Positions 36,362 through 44,516 of a DNA stretch of 64,000 bases are shown here, piece after piece (position 1 is the first letter of the stretch; every line of letters starts with the position of its first letter). Source of the DNA: Bradyrhizobium japonicum USDA 6 (GTDB taxonomy: Bacteria; Pseudomonadota; Alphaproteobacteria; Rhizobiales; Xanthobacteraceae); NCBI RefSeq assembly GCF_000284375.1, contig NC_017249.1, positions 2,334,001 to 2,398,000 on the forward strand. The letters run 5' to 3'. The translations under genes and the position numbers were made by a program. The notes below the pieces were generated by a model. It had not been told where the DNA came from. It saw only the letters and a list, made by a program, of their open reading frames with translations, and searched no databases.

Positions 36362-36532
36362 GTGGCCCTGAACAGGGAGTGGCACCGGTCCCATCGCATG
36401 CCACCGAAAGCGACGCGCGAGCAGCGTGTCGCATGGCACGCCGCCCATGCGGCGGCGTGCGGCTGCCGCGAGATTCCCTTGAGCATCCGGCCGGACGTCC
36501 TCAAACTGCTCAAGAGCCGCCGCAAGTCCTGA
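36362..36532 (+). CDS. Small conserved Cys/His/Trp-rich protein
   Basis: The GTG-initiated frame encodes 56 residues beginning MALNREWHRSHRMPPKATRE, then QRVAWHAAHAAACGCREIP, ending LLKSRRKS. The pattern W-H-x3-H ... W-H-x2-H-x4-C-x-C looks like a small metal-binding or structural motif. I recall similar short proteins in Bradyrhizobium and relatives, of unknown function. It starts 20 bp after pntB and 21 bp before the next hydrolase, so it may be cotranscribed. An ATG at 36398 is an alternative start. Confidence 0.7.
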   Translation: MALNREWHRSHRMPPKATREQRVAWHAAHAAACGCREIPLSIRPDVLKLLKSRRKS

Positions 36533-36553
36533 ACTCCGGAATGGCGGGCCGCG

Positions 36554-37354
36554 ATGACATTCCTGAAATGGACCGCCACCATCCTTGCGGCCGGCTACCT
36601 CGCCGGTCTCGTCCTGCTGTTTGCCAAACAGCGCGCCATGCTGTTCCCGATACCGACGGCCGAGCGCACGGCGCCCGCTGCCGCGGGACTTCCAGACGCC
36701 GAAGAGCATGTCCTGACGACGTCCGACGGCGAGAAGGTCATCGTCTGGCACGTGCCGCCAAAGCCTGGCCGTGCCGTGGTGCTGTTCTTCCACGGCAACG
36801 GTGATTCTCTGGCCGGCCTTGCCGGGCACTTCAAGGCGATCACGGCTGACGGCACCGGTCTCGTCGCGCTGTCCTATCGCGGCTACGCGGGCTCCGGCGG
36901 CGCACCGGGCGAAGATGGCCTGCTGCGCGATGGCGCGGCTGCGTTTGCGTTCGCGACGGCGCGCTATGACGCCCGGCGTCTCGTCGCCTGGGGCTTCTCG
37001 CTCGGGACCGGCGTTGCGGTCGCCGTCGCCTCCGAACATCCGGTCGGGAAGCTGATCCTCGAGGCGCCCTATACGTCGATCGCCGACGTCGCCGCCGCGC
37101 ATTTCTGGTTCGCTCCGGTTCGTCTCCTGATCCGCGACCCCTTTCACTCGGATGAGCGCATCGCACGCGTCACGGCGCCGCTCCTGATCATGCATGGCGC
37201 GCAGGACCAGACCATCCCGATCGCATTCGGCGAGAGGTTGTTTGCGCTGGCTCGCGAGCCGAAGCAGTTCGTCCGCATTCCCGGCGGCGGGCACGACGAT
37301 CTCGGCAGCTTTGGCGCCATCGAGATCGCACGAAACTTCATCAATGGGTCCTGA
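36554..37354 (+). CDS. Membrane-anchored alpha/beta hydrolase (BEM46/ABHD13-like)
   Basis: The 266-residue protein has an N-terminal membrane anchor (residues about 5-23) and an alpha/beta-hydrolase domain. FFHGNGDSLAG is the oxyanion loop, GFSLGTG the nucleophile elbow, MHGAQDQTIP carries the Asp and GGGHDDLGSFG the His. The order matches the BEM46/YfhR family. The substrate is unknown. Confidence 0.88.
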   Translation: MTFLKWTATILAAGYLAGLVLLFAKQRAMLFPIPTAERTAPAAAGLPDAEEHVLTTSDGEKVIVWHVPPKPGRAVVLFFHGNGDSLAGLAGHFKAITADGTGLVALSYRGYAGSGGAPGEDGLLRDGAAAFAFATARYDARRLVAWGFSLGTGVAVAVASEHPVGKLILEAPYTSIADVAAAHFWFAPVRLLIRDPFHSDERIARVTAPLLIMHGAQDQTIPIAFGERLFALAREPKQFVRIPGGGHDDLGSFGAIEIARNFINGS

Positions 37355-37414
37355 GGGCTGACGTACGCGATCTTCTCGCGCATAATCGGTCTCCCATTTG
37401 AAGGAATCGCCCGC

Positions 37415-38512
37415 ATGAGCGCACACGGACCGATGCCGCGGTCGTCCTGGATCTTCCCCGCTCTGGCGGTGCTGCTGTTCCTGATCGTGACCGCGACCGG
37501 ATACGGCTTCACGCTGACGGCCGGGGGCGGCCTGTTCGCGATCGTCCTGCTGGTGATCCTGTTCGGCACCGTGTTCGCGGCCGTTCATCATTCCGAGGTG
37601 ATTGCCGAGCGTATCGGCGAGCCCTACGGCACGCTGCTGCTGACGCTGGCGGTGACCATCATCGAGGTCGCGCTGATCACCACGATCATGCTGGGCGACA
37701 AGCCGGCGCCGGAGCTCGCGCGCGACACGGTGTTCGCGGTCGTGATGATCGTCTGCAACGGCCTGGTCGGCCTCTGCGTCTTCATCGGCGGCCTGCGCTA
37801 CCGCGAGCAGGGCTTTCAGGTCTCGGGCGCCAACGTCTATCTCAGCGTGCTGATCGCGCTGGCGACCATCACCCTGATCATGCCCAACTATACGCTGACG
37901 ACGCCGGGCCCGATCTATTCGACGCTCCAGCTCGGCTTCGTCGATCTCGCAACGATCGTGCTCTACGGCGTGTTCCTCTACACCCAGATCGTCCTGCACA
38001 AGGACTACTTCGTCCACGAGAGGGCGGACGGCGAGGGCGGAGAGGCGCATTTGTCGGGCAGGATGCTGGTGCTCAGCATCGTGCTGCTGCTGATCTCGCT
38101 GCTGGCGGTCGTCCTCCTCGCCAAGAAGTTCTCGCTGGTCGTGGACGCGGTCGCCGCCCGAATCGGCGCTCCGCCGGCGTTCGCGGGCCTCCTCGTCGCG
38201 CTCCTGATCCTCATGCCGGAGGGCGTCTCGGCGATTGCGGCGGCGCGCAAGAACGACCTCCAGAAGAGCATCAACCTGGCGCTCGGGTCCTCGCTCGCAA
38301 CCATCGGCCTGACCATTCCGGCGGTCGGGATCGCCACCTACGTGCTCGACCAGCCGCTCGTGCTGGGCCTCAATCCCCCGAACACGGCCCTGCTGTTCCT
38401 GACATTCTTGTTGAGCATGCTGACTTTCGGGACCGGCAGGACCAATGTCCTGTTCGGGCTGGTCCATATGGTGGTATTTGCCGTTTACGTGTTCATGGTT
38501 TTCGTGCCGTAG
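37415..38512 (+). CDS. chaA: Calcium:proton antiporter, ChaA-like
   Basis: The 365-residue protein has about eleven membrane helices with two inverted CaCA repeats. The alpha-1 motif is GEPYGTLLLTLAVTIIEVAL (catalytic Glu in the T-x-x-E-x-x-L segment) and the alpha-2 motif is LLILMPEGVSAIAAARKNDLQ. The family exports Ca2+ (and Na+/K+ in ChaA) in exchange for protons. It is 60 bp after the hydrolase and 13 bp before the cupin gene, so it is probably in one unit with the latter. Confidence 0.92.
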   Translation: MSAHGPMPRSSWIFPALAVLLFLIVTATGYGFTLTAGGGLFAIVLLVILFGTVFAAVHHSEVIAERIGEPYGTLLLTLAVTIIEVALITTIMLGDKPAPELARDTVFAVVMIVCNGLVGLCVFIGGLRYREQGFQVSGANVYLSVLIALATITLIMPNYTLTTPGPIYSTLQLGFVDLATIVLYGVFLYTQIVLHKDYFVHERADGEGGEAHLSGRMLVLSIVLLLISLLAVVLLAKKFSLVVDAVAARIGAPPAFAGLLVALLILMPEGVSAIAAARKNDLQKSINLALGSSLATIGLTIPAVGIATYVLDQPLVLGLNPPNTALLFLTFLLSMLTFGTGRTNVLFGLVHMVVFAVYVFMVFVP

Positions 38513-38525
38513 AAGGAAATTCCCG

Positions 38526-38810
38526 ATGCTTGCCGCCAAATCCGAGGTCCAGGTCGACAACGAGCAGGTCCGGGTCACCGAATGGCGGCTCGCCCCGGGC
38601 AGCGCGACCGGGCATCACACCCACGGCATGGACTATGTGATTGTTCCCGTCGTCGCCGGCGAGATGACCATCGTGGCGCCCGGCGGCGAGCGTTCCAAGG
38701 CGCAGCTCGCGGCCGGGAAATCCTACTTTCGCAAGGCCGGGGTCCAACACGACGTACTTAACGAAACCTCAACCGAGATCGTGTTCCTTGAGATCGAGCT
38801 GAAGCCGTAA
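38526..38810 (+). CDS. Small cupin-domain protein
   Basis: The 94-residue product is a single cupin barrel. VTEWRLAPGSATGHHTHGMD holds the HxH metal ligands of motif 1, and SYFRKAGVQHDVLNE holds the His of motif 2. ATG 38526 has AAGGAA 7 bp upstream. The gene lies 13 bp after chaA, implying cotranscription. The ligand or reaction is unknown. Confidence 0.88.
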   Translation: MLAAKSEVQVDNEQVRVTEWRLAPGSATGHHTHGMDYVIVPVVAGEMTIVAPGGERSKAQLAAGKSYFRKAGVQHDVLNETSTEIVFLEIELKP

Positions 38811-38904
38811 GGCGGGCGTTACCCTTTGCCATCGATCCGTCGCAGTTGATCCCTTACAATGCCCCAAAGTTCCCGCATCTGATCGCGCGGGGAGTGGCCG
38901 AGAA

Positions 38905-39864
38905 ATGCTGAAATACCTCGCTAAAATCTCGATGGATATTTTCCCCTCGGTGCTCGCGACGATCATCGGGGCGTACATCGTTAACCACTACATCAACGCC
39001 AAGCCGGCGGCCGATGCCCCCGCGGCCGTGGTAGCGCCTGCCGATGCCGGCAAGAGCGGCAAGCCCTCCGATGTGGCCAACCTCCCGGCTCCCGGCGTCA
39101 AGGCCAAAGGCGTCTCCGAGAAGAGCGTGACCGACAAGGCGGCGGCCGAGAAGCCCGCCGACAAATCCGGCGAACACCCGGCCGAGACCAAGGCCGCCGA
39201 CGTTGCTCCCGCCGAGACCAACCCGCGCGGCCGCAACCCGGCGCGTGAGAAGGCGGCCGCCAAGTCCGCTCCGGCTGTCGCGGCTCCCGCCACCACCCCG
39301 GTGGTCGAGGCCAATTCGGCACCGGCGTCCCCGGCTGCGACCCCCGACGCCAACGATCTCGCGCGCGCCGCCATCGAGCGCCTGCGGAAGTCGCCCGAGG
39401 GCAAGGCCGCCGAGGCCAGATCTTCCGAAACCAAGTCTTCCGAGAGCAAGCCTTCCGAGGCCCGCCCGGCTGAAACCAAGTCCGTCGAGAGATCGCCGGA
39501 GCCTGCGGTTCGGGAAGCCTCCCGCACCCCGGAAGCCCCGCGTGTCATTCCTGCGGAGTCGTCCGCGCTCCGTCCGCTGCCGCCGCCGATCACGGTGTCG
39601 ACGCCTTCGTCCGAAGCCTATGGCAGTGGCGGCGCGTCGCCGGTTAATCCGCCCTACACCGCCTCGATCGGCAACGACGATCCGAACCGGATGACGCCGC
39701 CGGCCGACATTCCGGTGCCGGTGATCGCGCCGCCACTCGACCTGCGTGCCGATGTCAGCGCGACCATGCCGCGGCCGAAGAAGACCAATGTTGCCGACGA
39801 GATGCTGTCGGGCATGAAGTCGATGTTCCACTCCGTCCTGCCGAAGAGCGCCACCCCCGATTAA
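38905..39864 (+). CDS. Membrane-anchored Pro/Ala/Lys-rich protein, unknown function
   Basis: The 319-residue product has one N-terminal membrane segment (MDIFPSVLATIIGAYIVNHY, residues about 10-30). A long low-complexity region follows, rich in Ala, Pro, Lys, Glu and Ser, with short repeats such as SSETKSSESKPSEARP. The conserved-looking C-terminal end is NVADEMLSGMKSMFHSVLP. It is likely to be a periplasm-spanning or scaffold-like protein. I recognise no catalytic domain. It stands alone between the cupin gene and the TPR lipoprotein gene. Confidence 0.75.
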   Translation: MLKYLAKISMDIFPSVLATIIGAYIVNHYINAKPAADAPAAVVAPADAGKSGKPSDVANLPAPGVKAKGVSEKSVTDKAAAEKPADKSGEHPAETKAADVAPAETNPRGRNPAREKAAAKSAPAVAAPATTPVVEANSAPASPAATPDANDLARAAIERLRKSPEGKAAEARSSETKSSESKPSEARPAETKSVERSPEPAVREASRTPEAPRVIPAESSALRPLPPPITVSTPSSEAYGSGGASPVNPPYTASIGNDDPNRMTPPADIPVPVIAPPLDLRADVSATMPRPKKTNVADEMLSGMKSMFHSVLPKSATPD

Positions 39865-39876
39865 GGCGGTGGCTGA

Positions 39877-39942
39877 GAGCGTTTTCGAGCGGAGTGGACC
39901 CCGGTTCGCGTGAAGAAAACCCGTCAAAACGAGAATCTCTAG
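39877..39942. repeat. GAGCGTTTTCGAGC repeat, copy 1
   Basis: The element reads GAGCGTTTTCGAGCGGAGTG, then CCGGTTCGCGTGAAGAAAAC, CCGTCAAAAC and GAGAATCTCTAG. It belongs to a Hyphomicrobiales repeat family also present at 48309-48351 (reverse orientation) and 52339-52440. It lies between two convergent genes. Confidence 0.85.
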
Positions 39943-39950
39943 CCGCGCTG

Positions 39951-40604
39951 TCAGCCGCCGACGCGGGCGAGGCCGCTGCGGGCGGTATCGTCGCGTGGGC
40001 GTAGGGCGACCGCCTTGTTGTAGGATGTGGCCGCCTTGGCCTTGTCACCCAGCCGCTCATAGGCCTGTCCGCGCGCGGTCCACACCTGCACGTTGTGCGG
40101 ATCGGCCTCGGAGGCCTCATCGAGATCGGCTGCCGCTTCCTTGACCTTGCCGATGGCGATGTAGCTGATGGCGCGGCCGAGCAACGGCTCGACCTTTTGC
40201 GGATTGAGCCCGTTGGCGGCGCTGAAATCGGCGATGGCGAAATTATGCTCGTTGTTGCCCTGATAGATCAGGGCGCGACCATAAAGTGCTTGTGCGTTGT
40301 AGGGATCGAGCGCGACGGCCCGGTTGAACTCGTCCAGCGCGCCGGCCGTCTCCCCCGCCTTTGCCAGGGTCTGGCCCTTTGCGGTGTGAGCCTGGGCCTC
40401 GCTGACATTGCCGGCGCTGACCGCGCTGTCGGCGGCCGTCGCAGCCGCCTTGGGCGCCTCCTGCGGCTTCTCCTTCTCGGGCATCATGGAGCCCAGGTCG
40501 AAGGAGCAGCCGCACAGCACGATCCCCATCAAGCCGAGCGCGAACGGCTGTCGCCAGATCTGGCGTAGCCGCGCCAGGCGGCGTTCGGGGAAAGGGGAGG
40601 CCAT
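39951..40604 (-). CDS. TPR-repeat lipoprotein
   Basis: The 217-residue protein has a lipoprotein signal with lipobox LCGC (Cys about residue 33). A TPR array from about residue 65 follows (DEFNRAVALDPYNAQALYGR, ADFSAANGLNPQKVEPLLGR, ADLDEASEADPHNVQVWTAR and ATSYNKAVALRPRDDTARSG). Such NlpI-like lipoproteins tether partner proteins at the outer membrane. The specific partner is unknown. No cognate operon is present; rpsU is upstream on the same strand but has its own terminator. Confidence 0.88.
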   Translation of the reverse strand: MASPFPERRLARLRQIWRQPFALGLMGIVLCGCSFDLGSMMPEKEKPQEAPKAAATAADSAVSAGNVSEAQAHTAKGQTLAKAGETAGALDEFNRAVALDPYNAQALYGRALIYQGNNEHNFAIADFSAANGLNPQKVEPLLGRAISYIAIGKVKEAAADLDEASEADPHNVQVWTARGQAYERLGDKAKAATSYNKAVALRPRDDTARSGLARVGG

Positions 40605-40667
40605 CTACGGTTCGCTCGCGCTGGTGCCGCATCGGTAGTGCCCCCGTCCCAGAGAAGGCACCGCTCA

Positions 40668-40698
40668 CAAAACAATAACGCGGGCCAGGGGCCCGCGT
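40668..40698 (-). terminator. Rho-independent terminator after rpsU
   Basis: Reading the minus strand, ACGCGGGCC pairs with GGCCCGCGT (40690-40698 with 40678-40686) around a 3-nt loop. It is followed by TTATTGTTTTG. It lies 51 bp beyond the rpsU stop. Confidence 0.85.
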
Positions 40699-40748
40699 CA
40701 TCGAAAACTGAAGTCTTGGAAAACTGAAGTCTGGCAAGCCAGGCGGAA

Positions 40749-41045
40749 TCAGCGCGGTCCGCGCGGACCTGCACCCGGGCCACTGCGGCCGCCACGATCA
40801 CCGCCGGGACCGGCGCCGAACACCGGCTTCGGCTTCATCGGCAGCAGGCCTTCACGCTGCAGCTTCTTGCGGGCCAGCTTGCGCGCGCGGCGCACGGCCT
40901 CAGCCTTTTCACGGGCCTTCTTCTCGGAGGGCTTTTCGTAGTGACCGCGGAGCTTCATCTCGCGGAAAATTCCCTCGCGCTGCATCTTCTTCTTCAGCGC
41001 CTTGAGGGCTTGATCGACATTGTTATCGCGAACGAGAACCTGCAC
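40749..41045 (-). CDS. rpsU: 30S ribosomal protein S21
   Basis: The 98-residue product begins [20 protein letters not shown], the S21 signature, followed by [20 protein letters not shown] and the Arg/Lys-rich helix. The C-terminal extension ([20 protein letters not shown]) is Gly/Arg/Pro-rich and makes it longer than the roughly 70-residue E. coli protein, as is usual in Bradyrhizobium. It is monocistronic with its own terminator. Confidence 0.97.
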   Translation of the reverse strand: MQVLVRDNNVDQALKALKKKMQREGIFREMKLRGHYEKPSEKKAREKAEAVRRARKLARKKLQREGLLPMKPKPVFGAGPGGDRGGRSGPGAGPRGPR

Positions 41046-41310
41046 GCGGCATCCTCTTCAGTGGATCGGATTTGAATTCTGGTAAGTCAAAGGGGATGGC
41101 GAAAACGCACAAGCCCTTAACCTTGAGGGCGCGGATGTATCAGACAAAACCCGCGATGTCCACCTGCCAAGCAGGTTTTCGGGCCAAGTTCAGCCATTAA
41201 ATAAGGCGAAAATACCTCCGTGCGGCCCCGATTTGGGTGGTTTAGCGCCAAGGGCGGGGCAGTTCCCGGAGCTCTGTTCCGGAAATTCCTGGAATTAGGG
41301 GAGACGCTAC

Positions 41311-42033
41311 ATGGATATGAAGAAATACGCTGCCGAGGCGATCGGCACATTCTGGCTCACATTCGCAGGCTGCGGCAGCGCGGTGATCGCCGCCGGCTTT
41401 CCGCAGGTCGGGATCGGCCTGGTCGGCGTGTCCCTAGCGTTCGGCTTAAGCGTCGTCACCATGGCCTATGCGATCGGGCACATCTCAGGCTGCCATCTGA
41501 ACCCGGCCGTCACCGTCGGGCTTGCCGCCGGCGGACGCTTCCCGGCGGGACAGATCCTGCCTTACGTGATCGCGCAGGTCTGCGGCGCCATCGTCGCCGC
41601 CCAGCTGCTTTACATAATCGCCAGCGGTGCTCCCGGATTCGACGTCAGCAAGGGTTTTGCGTCGAATGGCTACGACGCGCATTCGCCCGGCCAGTACAGC
41701 TTGATCGCCTGCTTCGTCACCGAAGTGGTGATGACCATGATGTTCCTGTTCGTCATCATGGGCGCCACCCATGGCCGCGCGCCCGCGGGCTTCGCTCCAC
41801 TCGCGATCGGGCTCGCGCTGGTGATGATCCATCTCGTCAGCATCCCCGTCACCAACACGTCGGTGAACCCGGCGCGCAGCACGGGGCCCGCGCTGTTCGT
41901 CGGCGGCTGGGCGCTGTCGCAGCTCTGGATGTTCTGGGTCGCACCGCTGATCGGCGGCGCGCTGGGCGGGGTGCTCTATCGCTGGCTCAGCGAGGAGCCC
42001 ACAGGCGTCGTCGCGGGCGCGAAGACGGCCTGA
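41311..42033 (+). CDS. aqpZ: Aquaporin Z
   Basis: The 240-residue MIP-family channel has six membrane helices and both NPA boxes: [12 protein letters not shown] (first) and [14 protein letters not shown] (second, with the pore Arg). The start [20 protein letters not shown] is typical of AqpZ water channels. ATG 41311 has GGGGAGA 8 bp upstream. It is divergent from rpsU and convergent with purK. Confidence 0.95.
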   Translation: MDMKKYAAEAIGTFWLTFAGCGSAVIAAGFPQVGIGLVGVSLAFGLSVVTMAYAIGHISGCHLNPAVTVGLAAGGRFPAGQILPYVIAQVCGAIVAAQLLYIIASGAPGFDVSKGFASNGYDAHSPGQYSLIACFVTEVVMTMMFLFVIMGATHGRAPAGFAPLAIGLALVMIHLVSIPVTNTSVNPARSTGPALFVGGWALSQLWMFWVAPLIGGALGGVLYRWLSEEPTGVVAGAKTA

Positions 42034-42040
42034 TCGAAAG

Positions 42041-42070
42041 GCGGGATCGCGGCACGCGCCGCGGTCCCGC
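42041..42070. terminator. Hairpin between convergent aqpZ and purK
   Basis: GCGGGATCGCGG (42041-42052) pairs with CCGCGGTCCCGC (42059-42070) with one mismatch around a 6-nt loop. It spans nearly the whole 36-bp gap between the stop codons. It could act on both strands, but there is no T-tract. Confidence 0.4.
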
Positions 42071-43176
42071 TACTTGCCCTTCGTCGGCCTGACTTCGGTG
42101 ACGTGGCCCATCTTGCGGCCGGGGCGCGGTGCGCCCTTGCCGTAGATGTGCACGGTCGCGCCCGGCACGCTCAGCCACTTCTCGTAATCGTTGATCTCGT
42201 CGCCGATCAGATTGGTCATGGTGACGATTTCGCCGTGGCGCACGGCCTTGCCGAGCGGCCAGCCGGCAATGGCGCGGATGTGCTGCTCGAACTGCGAGAC
42301 CGAGGCGCCGTCGAGCGTCCAGTGTCCGGAATTGTGCACGCGCGGGGCGATCTCGTTGACCAGCACTTTCGGCCCGGTGCCGTTGGCGAGCACGAACATC
42401 TCGACCGCGAGCACGCCGACATAATCGAGCGCGCCGGCGATCTTGCCGGCGATGCTGCGCGCTTCTTCCGCGAGCGCATCCGGAATCTGTGCGGGCGCGC
42501 GGGATATCTTCAGAATGTGGTCGCGGTGCTCGTTCTCGGTGACGTCGAAGCACTCGACCTGGCCGGTCGCCGAGCGCGCTGCAATCACGGAGATCTCGCG
42601 CTCGTACGGGATGAAGGCTTCCAGGATCGCCGATTTGGTGGCGAGGCTGGTCCACACCTTGGCGATGTCGTCGCCCTCGCGGATGATGGCCTGGCCCTTG
42701 CCGTCATAGCCGAAGCGGCGGGTCTTCAGCACCGCCGGAAGGCCGATCCGGGCGATCGCCTCGCGCAGCGAGGAGACCGAGGTGACGTCGGCATAGGCTG
42801 CGGTGCCGATGCCGAGCCGCGTCACGAAATCCTTCTCGGCGAGCCGGTCCTGGGTGGTCTCGAGGATCTTGCGGTTGGGCAGCACCGGGCGGCGCGCGTC
42901 CAGCACCATCGCGGCGGCAGACGGCACGTTCTCGAATTCGTAGGTGATGACGTCGACGTCGTTGGCGAACAGCTCGAGCGCTTCGACGTCGGCATATTCG
43001 GCGCAGGTCGCGTTCAGCACGACGTCGAAGGCGGGCGAGTCCGGATCGGGCGAGAATACCTGGCAGCGCAGGCCGAGCCGGGCCGCAGCCATGGCGAGCA
43101 TCCGCCCCAATTGTCCGCCGCCGAGGATTCCGATGGTGTCGCCGGGCTTCAGCTTCACCTGCTTTGCGTCAGTCAC
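42070..43176 (-). CDS. purK: 5-(carboxyamino)imidazole ribonucleotide synthase PurK
   Basis: PurK carboxylates AIR to N5-CAIR with ATP and bicarbonate in purine synthesis. The 368-residue product starts with the Rossmann-like [20 protein letters not shown]. The ATP-grasp landmarks [37 protein letters not shown] and [15 protein letters not shown] are all present. Its start overlaps the purE stop by 4 bp (ATGA), so the two are translationally coupled. Confidence 0.97.
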   Translation of the reverse strand: MTDAKQVKLKPGDTIGILGGGQLGRMLAMAAARLGLRCQVFSPDPDSPAFDVVLNATCAEYADVEALELFANDVDVITYEFENVPSAAAMVLDARRPVLPNRKILETTQDRLAEKDFVTRLGIGTAAYADVTSVSSLREAIARIGLPAVLKTRRFGYDGKGQAIIREGDDIAKVWTSLATKSAILEAFIPYEREISVIAARSATGQVECFDVTENEHRDHILKISRAPAQIPDALAEEARSIAGKIAGALDYVGVLAVEMFVLANGTGPKVLVNEIAPRVHNSGHWTLDGASVSQFEQHIRAIAGWPLGKAVRHGEIVTMTNLIGDEINDYEKWLSVPGATVHIYGKGAPRPGRKMGHVTEVRPTKGK

Positions 43177-43661
43177 GCCTTGTCCTCCGGGCGCTCCGCA
43201 ACTGCCTCGGTCTGTGCCTTGCGCCAGGCGGCGAGACGGTCGGCCAGAGCCGGGTCGGACAATGCGAGCACTGAAGCTGCAAGCAGCGCCGCGTTGATCG
43301 CGCCGGCCTTGCCGATGGCGAGGGTGCCGACCGGGATGCCCGCGGGCATCTGCACGATCGAATAGAGCGAATCGATGCCCTTGAGCGTCCTGGATTCGAC
43401 GGGAACGCCGAGCACGGGCAGCTCCGTCAGCGCCGCCGCCATGCCGGGCAGATGGGCAGCGCCACCTGCGCCGGCGATGATGACCTTGTAGCCTGCCGCC
43501 TTGGCGCCCTTGGCGAATGCAAACAACCGGTCGGGGGTGCGGTGTGCCGAAACGATGCGGGTCTCGGCGGCAACGCCGAGCGCTGCGAGCGTGTCGGCGG
43601 CATGCCGCATTGTCTCCCAGTCCGACTGGCTTCCCATGATGATGGCGATCGGCGCGGTCAT
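43173..43661 (-). CDS. purE: N5-CAIR mutase PurE
   Basis: PurE converts N5-CAIR to CAIR. The 162-residue class I enzyme shows [32 protein letters not shown] (catalytic His) and [20 protein letters not shown], with [20 protein letters not shown]. It is the first gene of purEK and is divergent from the diguanylate cyclase gene. Confidence 0.97.
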   Translation of the reverse strand: MTAPIAIIMGSQSDWETMRHAADTLAALGVAAETRIVSAHRTPDRLFAFAKGAKAAGYKVIIAGAGGAAHLPGMAAALTELPVLGVPVESRTLKGIDSLYSIVQMPAGIPVGTLAIGKAGAINAALLAASVLALSDPALADRLAAWRKAQTEAVAERPEDKA

Positions 43662-43748
43662 GACGTCAATTGTGCTCGGAAAACAGAAAGATAGGCCAGA
43701 TTAATGGTTCCGGCCGGTGGCTCGCAAGGCGGTGGCAAGGAGAAGGGA

Positions 43749-44516
43749 ATGCACTATCCTGTCTTGGTGAATCCCCGCAAGCCTTCATTGAGCAGGATGC
43801 CCATGAAGAAACCAAAAAGGGCAGGCGCTGCGAAGGCCAAAAAGGGCCGGAAGACCAGCGCCAGCCGCTCCAAAGCTGCCCCCAGGCAGCTGGCGAAGCG
43901 CTCGGCCAAGCCGGCGCGGCGCGGAGCGCCGGCTGCCGACGACGCCAGGGCGACCATCCGCGGCTTGCGGAGCAAGCTCAAGGAGGCGGAGCGGCGGGTC
44001 GCGGAACTGGAAGCTGCGGCCGACACCGATTTCCTGCTCGAGATTCCGAACCGGCGCGGCTTCGAGCGCGAGCTCGCGCGCGCCATCGCCTATATGAAGC
44101 GCTACCGCGCCAGCGGCGCGCTGATCGTCCTCGACGTCGATCGCCTGAAGCCGATCAACGATTCCTTCGGCCATGCCGCCGGAGACGAGGTGCTCAAGGC
44201 GATTGCGGCCACCCTGACGCGGCAGGTCCGCGCCTCGGACGTGGTCGGCCGGCTTGGCGGCGACGAGTTCGCGCTGCTGCTCTGGAATCTCAGCGAGACC
44301 GACGCCAAGGCGAAGGCCGCGACCCTCGAGCAGGCGATCGACGAATTGTCGTTTGCCTTTCGCGGTCAGCGCGTGACCGCGGGCGCTTCCGCAGGTGTCG
44401 CGCTGCTGGGGGCACAGTCCGATGCAGGCCGCGCGCTGGAGGAGGCTGATGCCGCCATGTATGTACGCAAGGCGCACCGGCGGCACGAGCCGCGGATCAG
44501 GCTGGTCAGCAACTAG
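43749..44516 (+). CDS. Diguanylate cyclase with basic N-terminal tail
   Basis: The 255-residue cytosolic protein has a very basic N-terminal region (about residues 17-48: KKPKRAGAAKAKKGRKTSAS and similar), a short coiled coil (LRSKLKEAERRVAELEAA), then a GGDEF domain. That domain has IPNRRGFERELARAI, LDVDRLKPINDSFGHAAGDE, the intact active site RLGGDEFA, and an inhibitory RxxD site (RASD) five residues before it. It should therefore make c-di-GMP with product inhibition. ATG 43749 has AAGGAG at 43737-43742. Its TAG stop at 44514-44516 uses the TA target of the adjoining IS element plus the first base of that element. Confidence 0.9.
   Translation: MHYPVLVNPRKPSLSRMPMKKPKRAGAAKAKKGRKTSASRSKAAPRQLAKRSAKPARRGAPAADDARATIRGLRSKLKEAERRVAELEAAADTDFLLEIPNRRGFERELARAIAYMKRYRASGALIVLDVDRLKPINDSFGHAAGDEVLKAIAATLTRQVRASDVVGRLGGDEFALLLWNLSETDAKAKAATLEQAIDELSFAFRGQRVTAGASAGVALLGAQSDAGRALEEADAAMYVRKAHRRHEPRIRLVSN

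Noticed and set aside
36269..38578. A 769-residue open frame antisense to the hydrolase and chaA genes
   Set aside because: Low-complexity Arg/Gln/Asp/His composition with no motif; the sense genes are clear.
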